A stretch of 63,824 nt of DNA from a virus. A model generated the notes under the pieces. That model was not told the DNA's origin. It worked only from the letters and a program-made list of their open reading frames with translations, and ran no database searches. The position numbers and the translations under genes are program-made. Of the stretch, positions 6,867-14,785 are shown piece by piece. The DNA lies in the IMG/VR virus record IMGVR_UViG_3300037119_005132, positions 1-63,824 of that record; one strand, given 5' to 3'. Positions within the stretch are counted from its first letter, which is position 1; each line of letters begins with the position of its first letter.

Positions 6867-7187
6867 ATGCCCACCCCATACACCGAAGAACTCCCGGTCG
6901 AACTGACCGTGTACCGCTCGCCGCTCGACGGCGTGGTCGTGGTGCAGATCGACCAGGAGCAGAACAACGAGGACGACACCCGCATCCGGGTGTACCTCAA
7001 CGACAGCCCGATCTTCCAGGGCGACACCGAGACGACCAACGTGCTCGACCAGGACGTGGCGCGGGACGTGGCGATGCACCTCGAGAAGGCATGGGATGTC
7101 GCGAGCGTGCCGCAGTGGGAGCAGGAGAACCTGCGCATCGCCGTCTACAAGGCGATCAGCTTCCTCCGTGGGGAGAGCCGGTCGTGA
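6867..7187 (+). CDS. Hypothetical protein, 106 aa
   Basis: ATG 6867 follows GAAGGAG. The product is acidic and beta-rich (VELTVYRS, GVVVVQIDQ, TRIRVYLND), with a helical C-terminus. It starts a new coupled string after the structured RNA and palindrome. No function recognised. Confidence 0.8.
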   Translation: MPTPYTEELPVELTVYRSPLDGVVVVQIDQEQNNEDDTRIRVYLNDSPIFQGDTETTNVLDQDVARDVAMHLEKAWDVASVPQWEQENLRIAVYKAISFLRGESRS

Positions 7188-7495
7188 CCGAGAACAAGAA
7201 CGAGATCGCCGACGACCTGCGAGAGCGAGCACTGCGCGACAACCTCACCAAGCTCGAGTGCGCGGCGTGCTCCGAGGATGCCTGGGTCAGCGACCCGGAC
7301 ATGATCGCGAAGCTGGTCGAGCACTGCGTGTTCGACCACGGCCAGCGTCAGGGCATCATCGGCGTCAAGTGCGTCGACTTCATCTCGGCCTACGTGCTGA
7401 GCGACAGGCTCGGCGCCGCACCGACCAGCGACCACGAGGTGATGTGGCGCCACGAGCAGACCGCCGAGCACCCGACCGTCTCCGGGGAGTGGTGA
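7184..7495 (+). CDS. Small CxxC/His protein, possible zinc finger
   Basis: 103 residues from GTG 7184 (GTGA overlap). A CAAC pair (about 26-29) followed by EHCVFDH (about 47-53) could make a C2H2-type zinc site. The remainder is helical. Function unknown. Confidence 0.75.
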   Translation: MTENKNEIADDLRERALRDNLTKLECAACSEDAWVSDPDMIAKLVEHCVFDHGQRQGIIGVKCVDFISAYVLSDRLGAAPTSDHEVMWRHEQTAEHPTVSGEW

Positions 7496-7758
7496 TGCCC
7501 GCCCGCACCAAGGGCAAGTGGCTCACCGCCCACGCCCTGCGCTCCGGCCTCGCCGAGCAGTGGGCCACGCAGACCGGCGGCATCACCGTCACCGTCGAGC
7601 TCCGCTGGGTCAAGGAACGAGATGAGTTCCGCGTGATGGTGATGCGCGGCCGGCAGATCGACAAGCTCACCCTCTACCCCTCCCTCGCAATGGCGAGGCA
7701 GGTCTTCATCACAGAACAGCGGCACGCCGTGTCGCCCCGAGAAAGGAACCAGCCATGA
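7495..7758 (+). CDS. Hypothetical protein, 87 aa
   Basis: ATG 7495 in a TGATG overlap. Basic N-terminus (MPARTKGKWLTAHALRSG) and a beta hairpin (ITVTVELRWV, EFRVMVMRG), suggesting a small alpha/beta fold. Contains the ribosome-binding site GAAAGGAACC of the next gene near its end. Function unknown. Confidence 0.75.
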   Translation: MPARTKGKWLTAHALRSGLAEQWATQTGGITVTVELRWVKERDEFRVMVMRGRQIDKLTLYPSLAMARQVFITEQRHAVSPRERNQP

Positions 7759-8432
7759 CCCTGACCACCAGCGTCCGATGGGTCGAAGCCGACAGCGACT
7801 TCGAGACCGAGACGCACTACGCCGAAACCGATGACCCGCGCATCCTCGCCGTCATCCAGCGCGACCCGTACGCACAGATCAGCGAGCTCTACGACGGGGA
7901 CGCGATCAACCCCATCATCTACGTCGACCACGTCCACGGCCTCAGCTTCGACTGGGTCGCAGGCTACGACGGCGGCGAGGCTGCGCTGATGCAGCGTGCG
8001 TACGACGAGTGGGGCTGGAACGGCACCGCCCGCCGCTACCTCTGGATCTTCCACGGCATCGCGGCCGACAACGCACACGGTGGGTACGACAGGTCAGGCA
8101 ACTGGATCGTCGCCACCTCCCGCGCCTACCGCGAGCACGTCGGCATCACCGAGGAGCCGAAGACCTACGACGAGGCGCTCGAAGATGTGAAGTCCATCGC
8201 GAAGGATCTCTCCGACGCGCTGGATGGATACGTCTACGGCGTGGGATGGGCAGTCAATGAAGCTCGCCGGCTGCCGAGCGATGAGCCCATCGACCTGCTC
8301 GACGGGGAGTGGGAGATCGACATGCAGTGCTGGGGATTCGTCGGCGAGGAGTATGCCCGAACGACGGCGCTCGCCTTCGACCACGGCTCGCCCGACCTGC
8401 CGCTCATGCTCTCGATCGAGGTGTGCGCATGA
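7755..8432 (+). CDS. Hypothetical protein, 225 aa
   Basis: A medium-sized acidic protein with no recognised motif. Notable segments are a His-rich middle (YVDHVHGLSFDW) and aromatic patches (DEWGWNGTARRYLWIFHG). ATG 7755 follows GAAAGGAACCAGCC and overlaps the previous stop. TCAATGA at 8254 is read as Val-Asn-Glu using rare AAT and GAA codons. Confidence 0.82.
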   Translation: MTLTTSVRWVEADSDFETETHYAETDDPRILAVIQRDPYAQISELYDGDAINPIIYVDHVHGLSFDWVAGYDGGEAALMQRAYDEWGWNGTARRYLWIFHGIAADNAHGGYDRSGNWIVATSRAYREHVGITEEPKTYDEALEDVKSIAKDLSDALDGYVYGVGWAVNEARRLPSDEPIDLLDGEWEIDMQCWGFVGEEYARTTALAFDHGSPDLPLMLSIEVCA

Positions 8433-8683
8433 ACGACGCATCACTCAATGAACGAGTCTTCGATGCGCTGATGAGCGACGGCCGGCGCACCCTCGCCGAC
8501 GAGTTCGCCGCGGCCAACGGTGGGGACGGTGACCCGCAACCCATGACCGAGAGGGAGGCGCTGACGGAGATCACGCGCATCGTGTTCGACCCGACCGTCC
8601 GGCCGGCGCGAGCGCTCGTGAAGATCATCCATGTGCTCGCCGCGGCGGGTCATGCACGAAGGAAGGAAGGGGCACTCTCATGA
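8429..8683 (+). CDS. Hypothetical protein, 84 aa
   Basis: Starts at ATG 8429 (ATGA overlap). Mostly helical (SLNERVFDALMSD, REALTEITRIVF), with a Gly/Asp linker. Contains TCAATGAACGA at 8445. Function unknown. Confidence 0.75.
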   Translation: MNDASLNERVFDALMSDGRRTLADEFAAANGGDGDPQPMTEREALTEITRIVFDPTVRPARALVKIIHVLAAAGHARRKEGALS

Positions 8684-9123
8684 CGACCACCGTGGAGTTC
8701 ATCCTCGGCGCTGACATCAGATCGTGGACCCGGTTCACCGTCGTCGATGCCACCGACGAAGAGGCCGACATCCTCGGCAGCCTGAACACGGAGGCGGCTG
8801 TCGCCTTGGCGAAGACGCTCGACGAGGCGGACCGCCTGGTCTGGGAGGACATGGACTACGACGACAACCCGGACCTGTTCGCGGACTACGCCAGCCCGGA
8901 TGTCATCGAGTGCAAGGTCACGCCGGTCTGGTATCGACCGTCGCACACCCTCGGCAAGTGGCACCTGATCACGGATATCGCCGACGGCACCGAGGTCAGC
9001 GTCTACACCGCCGCCTGCGGCGCCGGCATCGGTGACAACGGCAGCGTCCCCACCCGTGTCGGAATTCCGACAGACCCCATCTGCAAGAAGTGCGCCGCCG
9101 CTCACGAACGGAGAACAGCATGA
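8680..9123 (+). CDS. Hypothetical protein with CxxC near C-terminus, 147 aa
   Basis: Acidic alpha/beta protein. The C-terminal region (YTAACGAGIG, later CKKCAAAH) carries three Cys and a His and may bind zinc. A TGTCGGAATTCCGACA palindrome lies inside the gene at 9057-9072, encoded with the rare ATT and ACA codons. Coupled to both neighbours. Function unknown. Confidence 0.78.
   Translation: MTTTVEFILGADIRSWTRFTVVDATDEEADILGSLNTEAAVALAKTLDEADRLVWEDMDYDDNPDLFADYASPDVIECKVTPVWYRPSHTLGKWHLITDIADGTEVSVYTAACGAGIGDNGSVPTRVGIPTDPICKKCAAAHERRTA
9057..9072. promoter_or_regulatory. TGTCGGAATTCCGACA palindrome, copy 3 (intragenic)
   Basis: Exact 16-base dyad 48 bases before ATG 9120. Its distance from the next start is similar to copies 1 and 2 even though it falls in coding sequence, which supports a shared function linked to the following gene. 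Confidence 0.55.
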
Positions 9124-9446
9124 CCGCAACACCCGGACCAGACCACCTGGTCCCGATCAACGTCGGGCTCGAGCAGATGGATCTGCTCGGCCGGTACGTG
9201 GAGATCCAGAAGACCACGCTGATCAACAAGGACATGCCGAGCGAGCGCGAGGAGCGGCTGCACATCAGCGGCCGACTCGTCGCCACGTTCGACAAGTTCG
9301 TCAACGACGAGATCGTCGAGACCAGCCTCACCCTCGAAGGGGGTGGCGGGATGCACAACGACCGCATCTTCGTCTTCGAGTGGGACAGACCCGCCGTCGA
9401 TCCCGACAAGCAACTCATCCGACCCATCTACGCGAAGGAGCAATGA
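9120..9446 (+). CDS. Hypothetical protein, 108 aa
   Basis: ATG 9120 in an ATGA overlap. Helical first half (LEQMDLLGRYVEIQKTTL) and a beta-rich second half (HISGRLVATFDKF, RIFVFEWDRP). No recognised family. Confidence 0.78.
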   Translation: MTATPGPDHLVPINVGLEQMDLLGRYVEIQKTTLINKDMPSEREERLHISGRLVATFDKFVNDEIVETSLTLEGGGGMHNDRIFVFEWDRPAVDPDKQLIRPIYAKEQ

Positions 9447-9447
9447 C

Positions 9448-9996
9448 GTGGGCTATTACATCTACCTCAATGAGCACGAGTTCACCCTGCAGGCGACGCA
9501 GTACGAGGCCGTGCTCGCACGCTGGCGCGAGTACGAGGAGGGCAACCTGCCCTACCCGTCGAGCTCGGTGTTCTACCAGTACCCGGACGACCCGCCCCGT
9601 GACCTCACGGTGCCCGGGATCTTCCAGGACATGGGCTTCGAGGTCGGCTTCGACGACGACGGCATGACCATCGAGGGGTGGGAGGGCAAGGCTCACAGCG
9701 AGGCCGACTACGTCCGAGTCATCGCCGACCTGATCGACGAGGGCTGGTATCTGGAATGGACCGGCGAGGACGACGAGCGCTGGCGGATGGAAGCGAGCGG
9801 CACCATCGGTGGCGAGACCGTGTTCATCCGGCCGCACCTGCGTGCTCGGCTCGACGACCTGACCAAGATGCTCGACGAGTACGACGAGACCCCGGTGGCA
9901 CAGGGGCCCGAGCTCACCGAGCAGGTCATCCGCGAGCTCGCCGCTGTCGGCCCGCTCATCGCAGCGATGCGTGCACTCATCGAGGATCTGTCGTGA
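9448..9996 (+). CDS. Hypothetical acidic protein, 182 aa
   Basis: GTG 9448 follows the previous stop by one base; frames further upstream shadow gene 9120. The product opens with GYYIYLNEHEF, is Asp/Glu/Trp-rich, and ends in a helical segment (VIRELAAVGPLIAAMRALIEDL). No catalytic motif seen. Function unknown. Confidence 0.8.
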   Translation: MGYYIYLNEHEFTLQATQYEAVLARWREYEEGNLPYPSSSVFYQYPDDPPRDLTVPGIFQDMGFEVGFDDDGMTIEGWEGKAHSEADYVRVIADLIDEGWYLEWTGEDDERWRMEASGTIGGETVFIRPHLRARLDDLTKMLDEYDETPVAQGPELTEQVIRELAAVGPLIAAMRALIEDLS

Positions 9997-10367
9997 GCAC
10001 CGTCACGCCGGTGCCGGAGGACGATCTGATCCGGCGGTACGAGGCGGCACAGGCCGAGCTCCGCGAAGGGACCGACAAGTTCCCTCGCCTCGTGATGCAG
10101 GAGGTGACCGACGACGACGAGACGTACTGGACGCTGTACTGCCCACGCTGTGAGCACAGCGTGGGCGACGGCGACCTCTACGCGATCAGTCCGGCCGAGC
10201 ACTGGGCACCGAACGAGTACCTGGAAGACGACGCCTTCGACCGTCACCGAGTGACGTTCGATTCGAGCGAGCGCCCCGACCTGGAAGAGACGCTCTACTA
10301 CCAGCACGGCGACCTGCCTGGTCATGCCGTGAGCCTGCCCGATGGATGGAAGGAGGACTGGTCATGA
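9993..10367 (+). CDS. Hypothetical protein with CPRC motif, 124 aa
   Basis: GTG 9993 (GTGA overlap). TLYCPRCEHSVGDG (about 49-62) resembles one half of a zinc ribbon. The rest is acidic. Function unknown. Confidence 0.76.
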   Translation: MSTVTPVPEDDLIRRYEAAQAELREGTDKFPRLVMQEVTDDDETYWTLYCPRCEHSVGDGDLYAISPAEHWAPNEYLEDDAFDRHRVTFDSSERPDLEETLYYQHGDLPGHAVSLPDGWKEDWS

Positions 10368-10726
10368 CTATCGAGAGCGACATCGCCAGCCACAACGTGG
10401 CCACGGACATCCGTGAATCCATGTCCGAGCAGTCGGGGATCCCCGAGCGGGACACCCTCGACCGTGCGCTGTGGCGGGTGGACACCATCCTCAAGGCGCT
10501 CTACGACATGGAGACAGAGGAGCCGGTGCAAGCACTGGGCGATCTGATGTCGGACGTCCTGCACTGGTGCGACTACCACAACCGAAGCCTGAGCCACGCT
10601 CAGGACCGAGCGACCCAGATGGTGGATTGGGAGCGGGCCGACTGGGGCCTGCCCCGCATGTGGGCATCCGACCGGATGTTCCGCCCGACGGGTCCGATCA
10701 TTCGTCAACGAAGGAGTGACCGATGA
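10364..10726 (+). CDS. Hypothetical helical protein, 120 aa
   Basis: ATG 10364 (ATGA overlap) after AAGGAGGACTGGTC. The middle is helical (LWRVDTILKALYDME, ALGDLMSDVLHWCDYHN) with a basic C-terminus. Ends next to a TCAACGAAGGA word (10705) that also supplies the next ribosome-binding site. Confidence 0.78.
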   Translation: MTIESDIASHNVATDIRESMSEQSGIPERDTLDRALWRVDTILKALYDMETEEPVQALGDLMSDVLHWCDYHNRSLSHAQDRATQMVDWERADWGLPRMWASDRMFRPTGPIIRQRRSDR

Positions 10727-10959
10727 GCGTCACCGTGAAGATCGAGAACACCTACGAGGACGGGCACGAGTCCGTCGTCAACGTCATCGTCGCCGACCCG
10801 GAGGACGACGACCTCGAGATGTGGTGGGAGGACGAGGTCTTCCCCCACACCGGGGACGGGCACGGGGAGAAGTACCCGAAGCTCGGCTCCATGTACGAGG
10901 CCACGATCACCAAGGCCGACGACGCATCGCTCGTCGGCCAGAGCATGGAATGGGGATGA
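10723..10959 (+). CDS. Small acidic protein, 78 aa
   Basis: ATG 10723 with GAAGGAG upstream. Beta-rich and strongly acidic (VADPEDDDLEMWWEDE). Could be a DNA-mimic type inhibitor, but that rests on charge alone. Confidence 0.76.
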   Translation: MSVTVKIENTYEDGHESVVNVIVADPEDDDLEMWWEDEVFPHTGDGHGEKYPKLGSMYEATITKADDASLVGQSMEWG

Positions 10960-11669
10960 GCATGACACGCAGGGAAGAGCGCGAGCAGCGCGAGGCCGCG
11001 GCCATCCGAGAGGTGGTGCACAACGTCTTCGCCGACTGGGGGATCTGGCCTGACGACCACACCCCCGAGGCGATGGGGCACACCGACATGGGCGACGGGT
11101 TCGCTGCCCAGATCGGACAGGGCGAGGCCGTCGAGTACCACGAGGTCTACCACCTGATCCTCGACGTCGCGAAGACGGTGCACCGGATGCCCAGCGCTGG
11201 CCCCTCGGATGCCGTGAGCCGCACAGAATACGACGAGGCGGTGGCCGAGGCCAAGCGCCTGCAGTCCATCATCGAGCGGGCATATGGCACCGATGGCTGG
11301 GACATCGGGAGCATGAAGAGCGTGCTGATCCCCGGCCTGCCCGGCTACGAGAACTACGGGAGGAAGAGCGTCAGCCATGCTCATGCCCACACCTGGGGTC
11401 CGCCGATAGGTCGACCCAGCCTGCAGCTATGCGAGTGCGGCGCCCACCAGCGGACGCCGTTGCCTGCCTTGCTGCTGTTCACCGACGAGGACGTCCGCCT
11501 CGAGTTCGGCGAGGGATCCAGCGAGCAAGGCTGGTGGATCGAGCTCGTGCTCGACGACGAGAACAGCGACGACCGAGTCCGACTCTCGCTCGACGACATG
11601 GAGGCGACCAAGCTCAGCGATCGACTGGCCGAGAAGGTCCGCGAGGGAAGGAAGGACTGGCAGTCATGA
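10956..11669 (+). CDS. Hypothetical protein, 237 aa
   Basis: ATG 10956 (ATGA overlap); ATG 10962 is an alternative. A basic N-terminal helix (TRREEREQREAAAIREVV), then an alpha/beta body with a His-rich loop (SVSHAHAHTW) and CECGAH, a possible metal site. The C-terminal part is beta-rich with acidic residues. No recognised domain. Confidence 0.8.
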   Translation: MSMTRREEREQREAAAIREVVHNVFADWGIWPDDHTPEAMGHTDMGDGFAAQIGQGEAVEYHEVYHLILDVAKTVHRMPSAGPSDAVSRTEYDEAVAEAKRLQSIIERAYGTDGWDIGSMKSVLIPGLPGYENYGRKSVSHAHAHTWGPPIGRPSLQLCECGAHQRTPLPALLLFTDEDVRLEFGEGSSEQGWWIELVLDDENSDDRVRLSLDDMEATKLSDRLAEKVREGRKDWQS

Positions 11670-12028
11670 AGATCACGACCAAGCCGTGCATGAAGTGCGG
11701 CAAGACAGCGGAGATGGAGGTCGACTCGACCGCCTACTTCCGCTGGAAGGAGCAGGGCTGGCACATCCAGACCGCGTTCCCTGACATGCCCGCCGAACAG
11801 CGCGAGCTCCTCATCTCCGGCACGCATCCCGCCTGTTGGCTCGAGCTCTTCGGCGACGAGGACGACGACGAGGACGGATGCGAGGGGCACGAGTCCCTGC
11901 GCGGCGACCTCATGGGAGCCACGTTCTACTGCGACGGCTCCTGCCGGCACCCCGCTCCCCGTGAGCAGCGCATCCTGAACGACCCGACCCCCCGCTCTGA
12001 GTACGACGAGCACCACCACCTGCTGTAA
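11666..12028 (+). CDS. Cys-rich protein with two zinc-like sites, 120 aa
   Basis: An N-terminal CMKCGK knuckle (about 8-13), HPACW in the middle, then an acidic run and YCDGSCRHP near residue 90. The spacing suggests two small zinc sites. ATG 11666 overlaps the previous stop. The gene ends the coupled string begun at 6867; a hairpin follows. Confidence 0.78.
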   Translation: MKITTKPCMKCGKTAEMEVDSTAYFRWKEQGWHIQTAFPDMPAEQRELLISGTHPACWLELFGDEDDDEDGCEGHESLRGDLMGATFYCDGSCRHPAPREQRILNDPTPRSEYDEHHHLL

Positions 12029-12037
12029 GAAACCCCT

Positions 12038-12062
12038 GGTCAGACCGCAGCCGCGGCTGACC
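12038..12062 (+). terminator. Hairpin between operon segments
   Basis: GGTCAG (12038-12043) pairs with CTGACC (12057-12062), with internal pairing of CCGC and GCGG. It lies between the stop at 12028 and the CCCTGGAAAGGA site of the next gene. Weak terminator or attenuator. Confidence 0.35.
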
Positions 12063-12082
12063 CCCTGGAAAGGACAACGAAC

Positions 12083-12805
12083 ATTCCGAATCACGAGACC
12101 TCGAATGTGGTCATCACCGGTACGCCGGCGAACATCCGTCGCTTCATCGCCGAGGCGACGAAGCCCTACCCGGAGGGAGATGAGACTCCCGCCGAACACC
12201 CCGAGCGCATCATCGACTTCGACCTGATCATCCCGATGCCGCCCGGACTGCGAGACACCGTCAGCCCGCACGAGGTGGTCGCCACCCAGGAGGAGGCCGA
12301 CCAGAAGAACGCCGAGTACAACGCACAGCCGTTCTCGAAGATGTTCCGCGACGACGACGCCGCACCGCAGGTCAAGTACATGACGATGACCGAAGTGCTC
12401 CGCCGCATGGGGGAGTACGGCGCGACCAACTGGTACGACTGGTCGGTCACCAACTGGGGCACGAAGTGGGGGGCGTACAGCCACAGCCACTACCGACTCA
12501 GCTGGGCCAAGAAGTACGGCGAGGACGACGTGATCTACGGTCGCGTCGACCTCCGCTTCGAGACCGCCTGGTCGCAGCCGACGCCGATCTTCCAGACGAT
12601 CGAGGAGCGCTGGGATGTGGAGGTGCGAGCCATCACGCAGGACGAGGGTGGCTACCCCGACGTGCCGTACGGTACCGACCCGTTCGACGTGCTCAACCGC
12701 GAGGTCACCTTCACCTTCGAGAACTGGGACACCGAGATCGAGGAGCCCGCGCTCAACCCCGACTCGGTCGGCGCCGGCCACCCCGAGGAGCAGGTCAATG
12801 AGTGA
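12083..12805 (+). CDS. YubB/Api92-like (DUF1281-type) ferredoxin-fold protein, ATT start
   Basis: The product matches the phage/plasmid YubB ferredoxin-like family: an N-terminal strand ending ITGTPANIRRFI, the core NWYDWSVTNWGTKWG (near 120) and ETAWSQPTPIF (near 157). Family members typically begin M-P-N followed within a few residues by this strand. Here that position is ATT CCG AAT at 12083, nine bases after CCCTGGAAAGGA, whereas the first ATG/GTG in frame (GTG 12107) would remove the conserved start and lacks a good site. ATT is therefore the likely initiator. The function of the family is unknown. Confidence 0.75.
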   Translation: MPNHETSNVVITGTPANIRRFIAEATKPYPEGDETPAEHPERIIDFDLIIPMPPGLRDTVSPHEVVATQEEADQKNAEYNAQPFSKMFRDDDAAPQVKYMTMTEVLRRMGEYGATNWYDWSVTNWGTKWGAYSHSHYRLSWAKKYGEDDVIYGRVDLRFETAWSQPTPIFQTIEERWDVEVRAITQDEGGYPDVPYGTDPFDVLNREVTFTFENWDTEIEEPALNPDSVGAGHPEEQVNE

Positions 12806-13199
12806 CGCCTCGTTCATCATCGAGCTCACGATGGGGTTCGCGGTGAAGGCGGACGACATCAGCATGATGATCGACACCAACATCTACCGCGACTCGTCGC
12901 CGTGGATCGGACGCATCGACCGTGTGGAACTGGGCGAGGACACCCCCGTCTGGAAGGTCTGGTACGACGGGCCCGAGGACGACGAGGCGACCTTCGCTTC
13001 GACCGCCACGGTCAGTCAGTTCCAGCTTCTCGAGGCGTTCGGAAAGGCGGCCGCGGCGCAGTGGAAGGGCAAGCACTTCGGCCTGTGCTGTCTCGACGAG
13101 ATGCTGCAGGACAAGAGCCTGGCCATCGGATGCGCGCAGGACAGCGACATCGTCATGCAGTTCGCACTGCTCGGGGACGAAGCGCCGGTGTATGGATAG
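12798..13199 (+). CDS. Hypothetical protein, 133 aa
   Basis: ATG 12798 overlaps the YubB-like gene's end within a GTCAATGAGTGA context. Acidic N-terminal half (ADDISMMIDTNIYRD, YDGPEDDEATF) and a helical C-terminal part with CCLDEM. Function unknown. Confidence 0.78.
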   Translation: MSDASFIIELTMGFAVKADDISMMIDTNIYRDSSPWIGRIDRVELGEDTPVWKVWYDGPEDDEATFASTATVSQFQLLEAFGKAAAAQWKGKHFGLCCLDEMLQDKSLAIGCAQDSDIVMQFALLGDEAPVYG

Positions 13200-13202
13200 A
13201 GC

Positions 13203-13448
13203 ATGACGCCACCGCCGAAGCGCGAGGACCGGCTCAACCCGATGAGCCGCAGGAGGGGGCGCCCCCCGGCGCCCCCGCCTGGTCCCGAGTGGTTTGTACT
13301 CGGGGCCACCATCACGTGCACAGGATGTGGCTGGGTCGGTCTAGAGACAGACGGACCTGCTGCCATTGAAGCATGGCAAGCGCACGTGAAACGCCAGCCC
13401 GAACAACACCGTGACATCGAGCCCGACGCCTATACGCTTGTACTATGA
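13203..13448 (+). CDS. Small CxxC...H protein, 81 aa
   Basis: Basic, Pro-rich N-terminus (SRRRGRPPAPPPGPEW), then ITCTGCGWVGLETD and, 15 residues on, WQAHVKRQPEQH: a C2H2-like zinc finger also seen in small phage DNA-binding proteins. A candidate promoter for the HNH gene lies at its end. Confidence 0.75.
   Translation: MTPPPKREDRLNPMSRRRGRPPAPPPGPEWFVLGATITCTGCGWVGLETDGPAAIEAWQAHVKRQPEQHRDIEPDAYTLVL
13411..13446 (+). promoter_or_regulatory. Candidate promoter for HNH gene
   Basis: GTGACA (13411-13416) resembles a -35 box, and TATACG (13431-13436) or TACTAT (13441-13446) a -10 box, in an otherwise GC-rich stretch just before the HNH gene. Spacing is not ideal (14 or 24 bases), so this is tentative. 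Confidence 0.3.
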
Positions 13449-13461
13449 ACGGTCGACAGCG

Positions 13462-13911
13462 ATGAGTGGCAAGGCGGTGCCGGTAGAGCTCAGGTTCTGG
13501 ACGAAGGTCGACGCTCGTGGCATCTGCTGGGAGTGGACGGCGGCGAAGTCGAAGGGTGGGTACGGAGTCATTGGCCTGCTGCACCCGAAGATCGGATACG
13601 CGCATCGCGTGGCCTGGGAAATCCTGGTCGGGCCCATCCCCGAGGGGCTTGAGCTCGACCACCTTTGCCGGAACCGCGCCTGCGTGAACCCCGACCACCT
13701 TGAGCCGGTGCTCCACCTCGTCAATGCGAGGCGCGGAGTCCGTCGGTTCATGCCGTACGAGCTAGCGGCGGCCAAGGCCGCACGAACTGAATGCCCACGG
13801 GCACACGAGTTCTCAGTCGAGAACACGTACATCACCAAGGAGGGAGCACGAGTATGTCGAACGTGCGCAAGGGACAATCAACGGAGCAGACGATCTACAT
13901 CGACCGCGTGA
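13462..13911 (+). CDS. HNH endonuclease (HNH_3 type)
   Basis: Residues about 50-85 contain ELDHLCRNRACVNPDHLEPV, the beta-beta-alpha metal HNH motif with catalytic His and structural Cys, as in phage HNH homing-type nucleases. The C-terminal CPRAHEFSVENTYI and CRTCARD form a zinc ribbon common in this family. ATG 13462 has no strong ribosome-binding site. The last 58 bases overlap gene 13854, and codons are less GC-biased than in neighbours, both consistent with an inserted selfish gene. Confidence 0.88.
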   Translation: MSGKAVPVELRFWTKVDARGICWEWTAAKSKGGYGVIGLLHPKIGYAHRVAWEILVGPIPEGLELDHLCRNRACVNPDHLEPVLHLVNARRGVRRFMPYELAAAKAARTECPRAHEFSVENTYITKEGARVCRTCARDNQRSRRSTSTA

Positions 13912-14150
13912 CCCAGTCGAATGCGGCGCATGTCCTCTGGGTCATGGGCATGGAGGGTGGCGTCCAGCCCGGCAGCTTCGTCGAGAAGCTGATCGAGGCG
14001 ATGGTCGTCGCCGACACGGAGAACCTCGCGCGGCTGAGTCAAGGGTTCGAGGGCCTGACCGCCGCGCTGTCCGTGTACAAGAAGCTCGAGGGTGGCGTGG
14101 CCATCCTGCAGGGCATCGCCGCCGGCCGGCCATACGTCGGGGAGGGGTGA
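13854..14150 (+). CDS. Hypothetical helical protein, 98 aa
   Basis: ATG 13854 follows AGGAGGGAGCACGAGT, a good site lying inside the HNH coding end. Helical (AAHVLWVMGMEGG, FVEKLIEAMVVAD). It overlaps the HNH gene but is coupled to the next gene by TGATG. Function unknown. Confidence 0.75.
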   Translation: MSNVRKGQSTEQTIYIDRVTQSNAAHVLWVMGMEGGVQPGSFVEKLIEAMVVADTENLARLSQGFEGLTAALSVYKKLEGGVAILQGIAAGRPYVGEG

Positions 14151-14683
14151 TGGTCCGCCCTCACCTGCACGTGGACTGGCCCAAGGCTGTCGCCCTGGCG
14201 GCGGCGGCGGAGGGCGAGTGGGTACTGGTCGGCAACGACGTCTCGGCGAACACGCTGAACACCGTCTACCGCCGCGAGAACCTGGTGCTCCGTGAGGCTG
14301 GCCGCATGGAGGCCAGGATGCCCGAGACCTACGGCGACCCACCCCGCGGTGACCTCTGGCTCCGGTCGGTCACCGACTGGAAGCCACGCCGTACCGTGGG
14401 CGACGCCGTCGTGAAGCAGCTGCGGATGCCGCGCACGCTCAAGCTGCAGGTGCATCGCTTCGCCCGATCGCAGAGCATCTCCGTCTCCGCCCTAGCGGAC
14501 AAGTGCCTCGCCCGCATCGCCCGCCAGGGGCGACGTTACGAGGATCCCGAGGCAACCGTCATCGCGATCAACGTCTCGACGAGGAAGTGGGAGCGGGCGA
14601 TGGCACGGGCCGAGGCAGATGGCTTCGCGCTGGCAGTCGCTCTACGCGAGGAGCTTCTGTACGAAGCGCGCCGACGCCGGTGA
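14150..14683 (+). CDS. Possible ribbon-helix-helix DNA-binding protein
   Basis: 178 residues. Residues about 88-120 (RMPRTLKLQVHRFARSQSIS, then VSALADKCLARIAR) fit an Arc/MetJ-type fold: one strand, a helix, a turn, then a second helix. The N-terminal 80 residues are a separate alpha/beta segment. It is the last gene of the first rightward block, just before two hairpins and a new promoter. A regulator of the dispersed palindromes is an attractive but untested idea. Confidence 0.72.
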   Translation: MVRPHLHVDWPKAVALAAAAEGEWVLVGNDVSANTLNTVYRRENLVLREAGRMEARMPETYGDPPRGDLWLRSVTDWKPRRTVGDAVVKQLRMPRTLKLQVHRFARSQSISVSALADKCLARIARQGRRYEDPEATVIAINVSTRKWERAMARAEADGFALAVALREELLYEARRRR

Positions 14684-14690
14684 ACGTGGA

Positions 14691-14718
14691 CGCCCCCGGT
14701 GCCGAAGCGCCGGGGGCG
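14691..14718 (+). terminator. Terminator hairpin 1 ending the first + block
   Basis: CGCCCCCGG/CCGGGGGCG with a 10-base loop, seven bases after the stop of gene 14150. No T tract. Confidence 0.55.
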
Positions 14719-14757
14719 AGATGTTCCCTGGATGGAACGGCCTCAGCCTACAACACA

Positions 14758-14785
14758 GATCCCCCCGACCGGAGTCGGGGGGATC
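14758..14785 (+). terminator. Terminator hairpin 2 (12-base perfect stem)
   Basis: GATCCCCCCGAC/GTCGGGGGGATC around CGGA is a very stable hairpin. With hairpin 1 it separates the small-gene block from the DNA metabolism operon. Confidence 0.65.
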
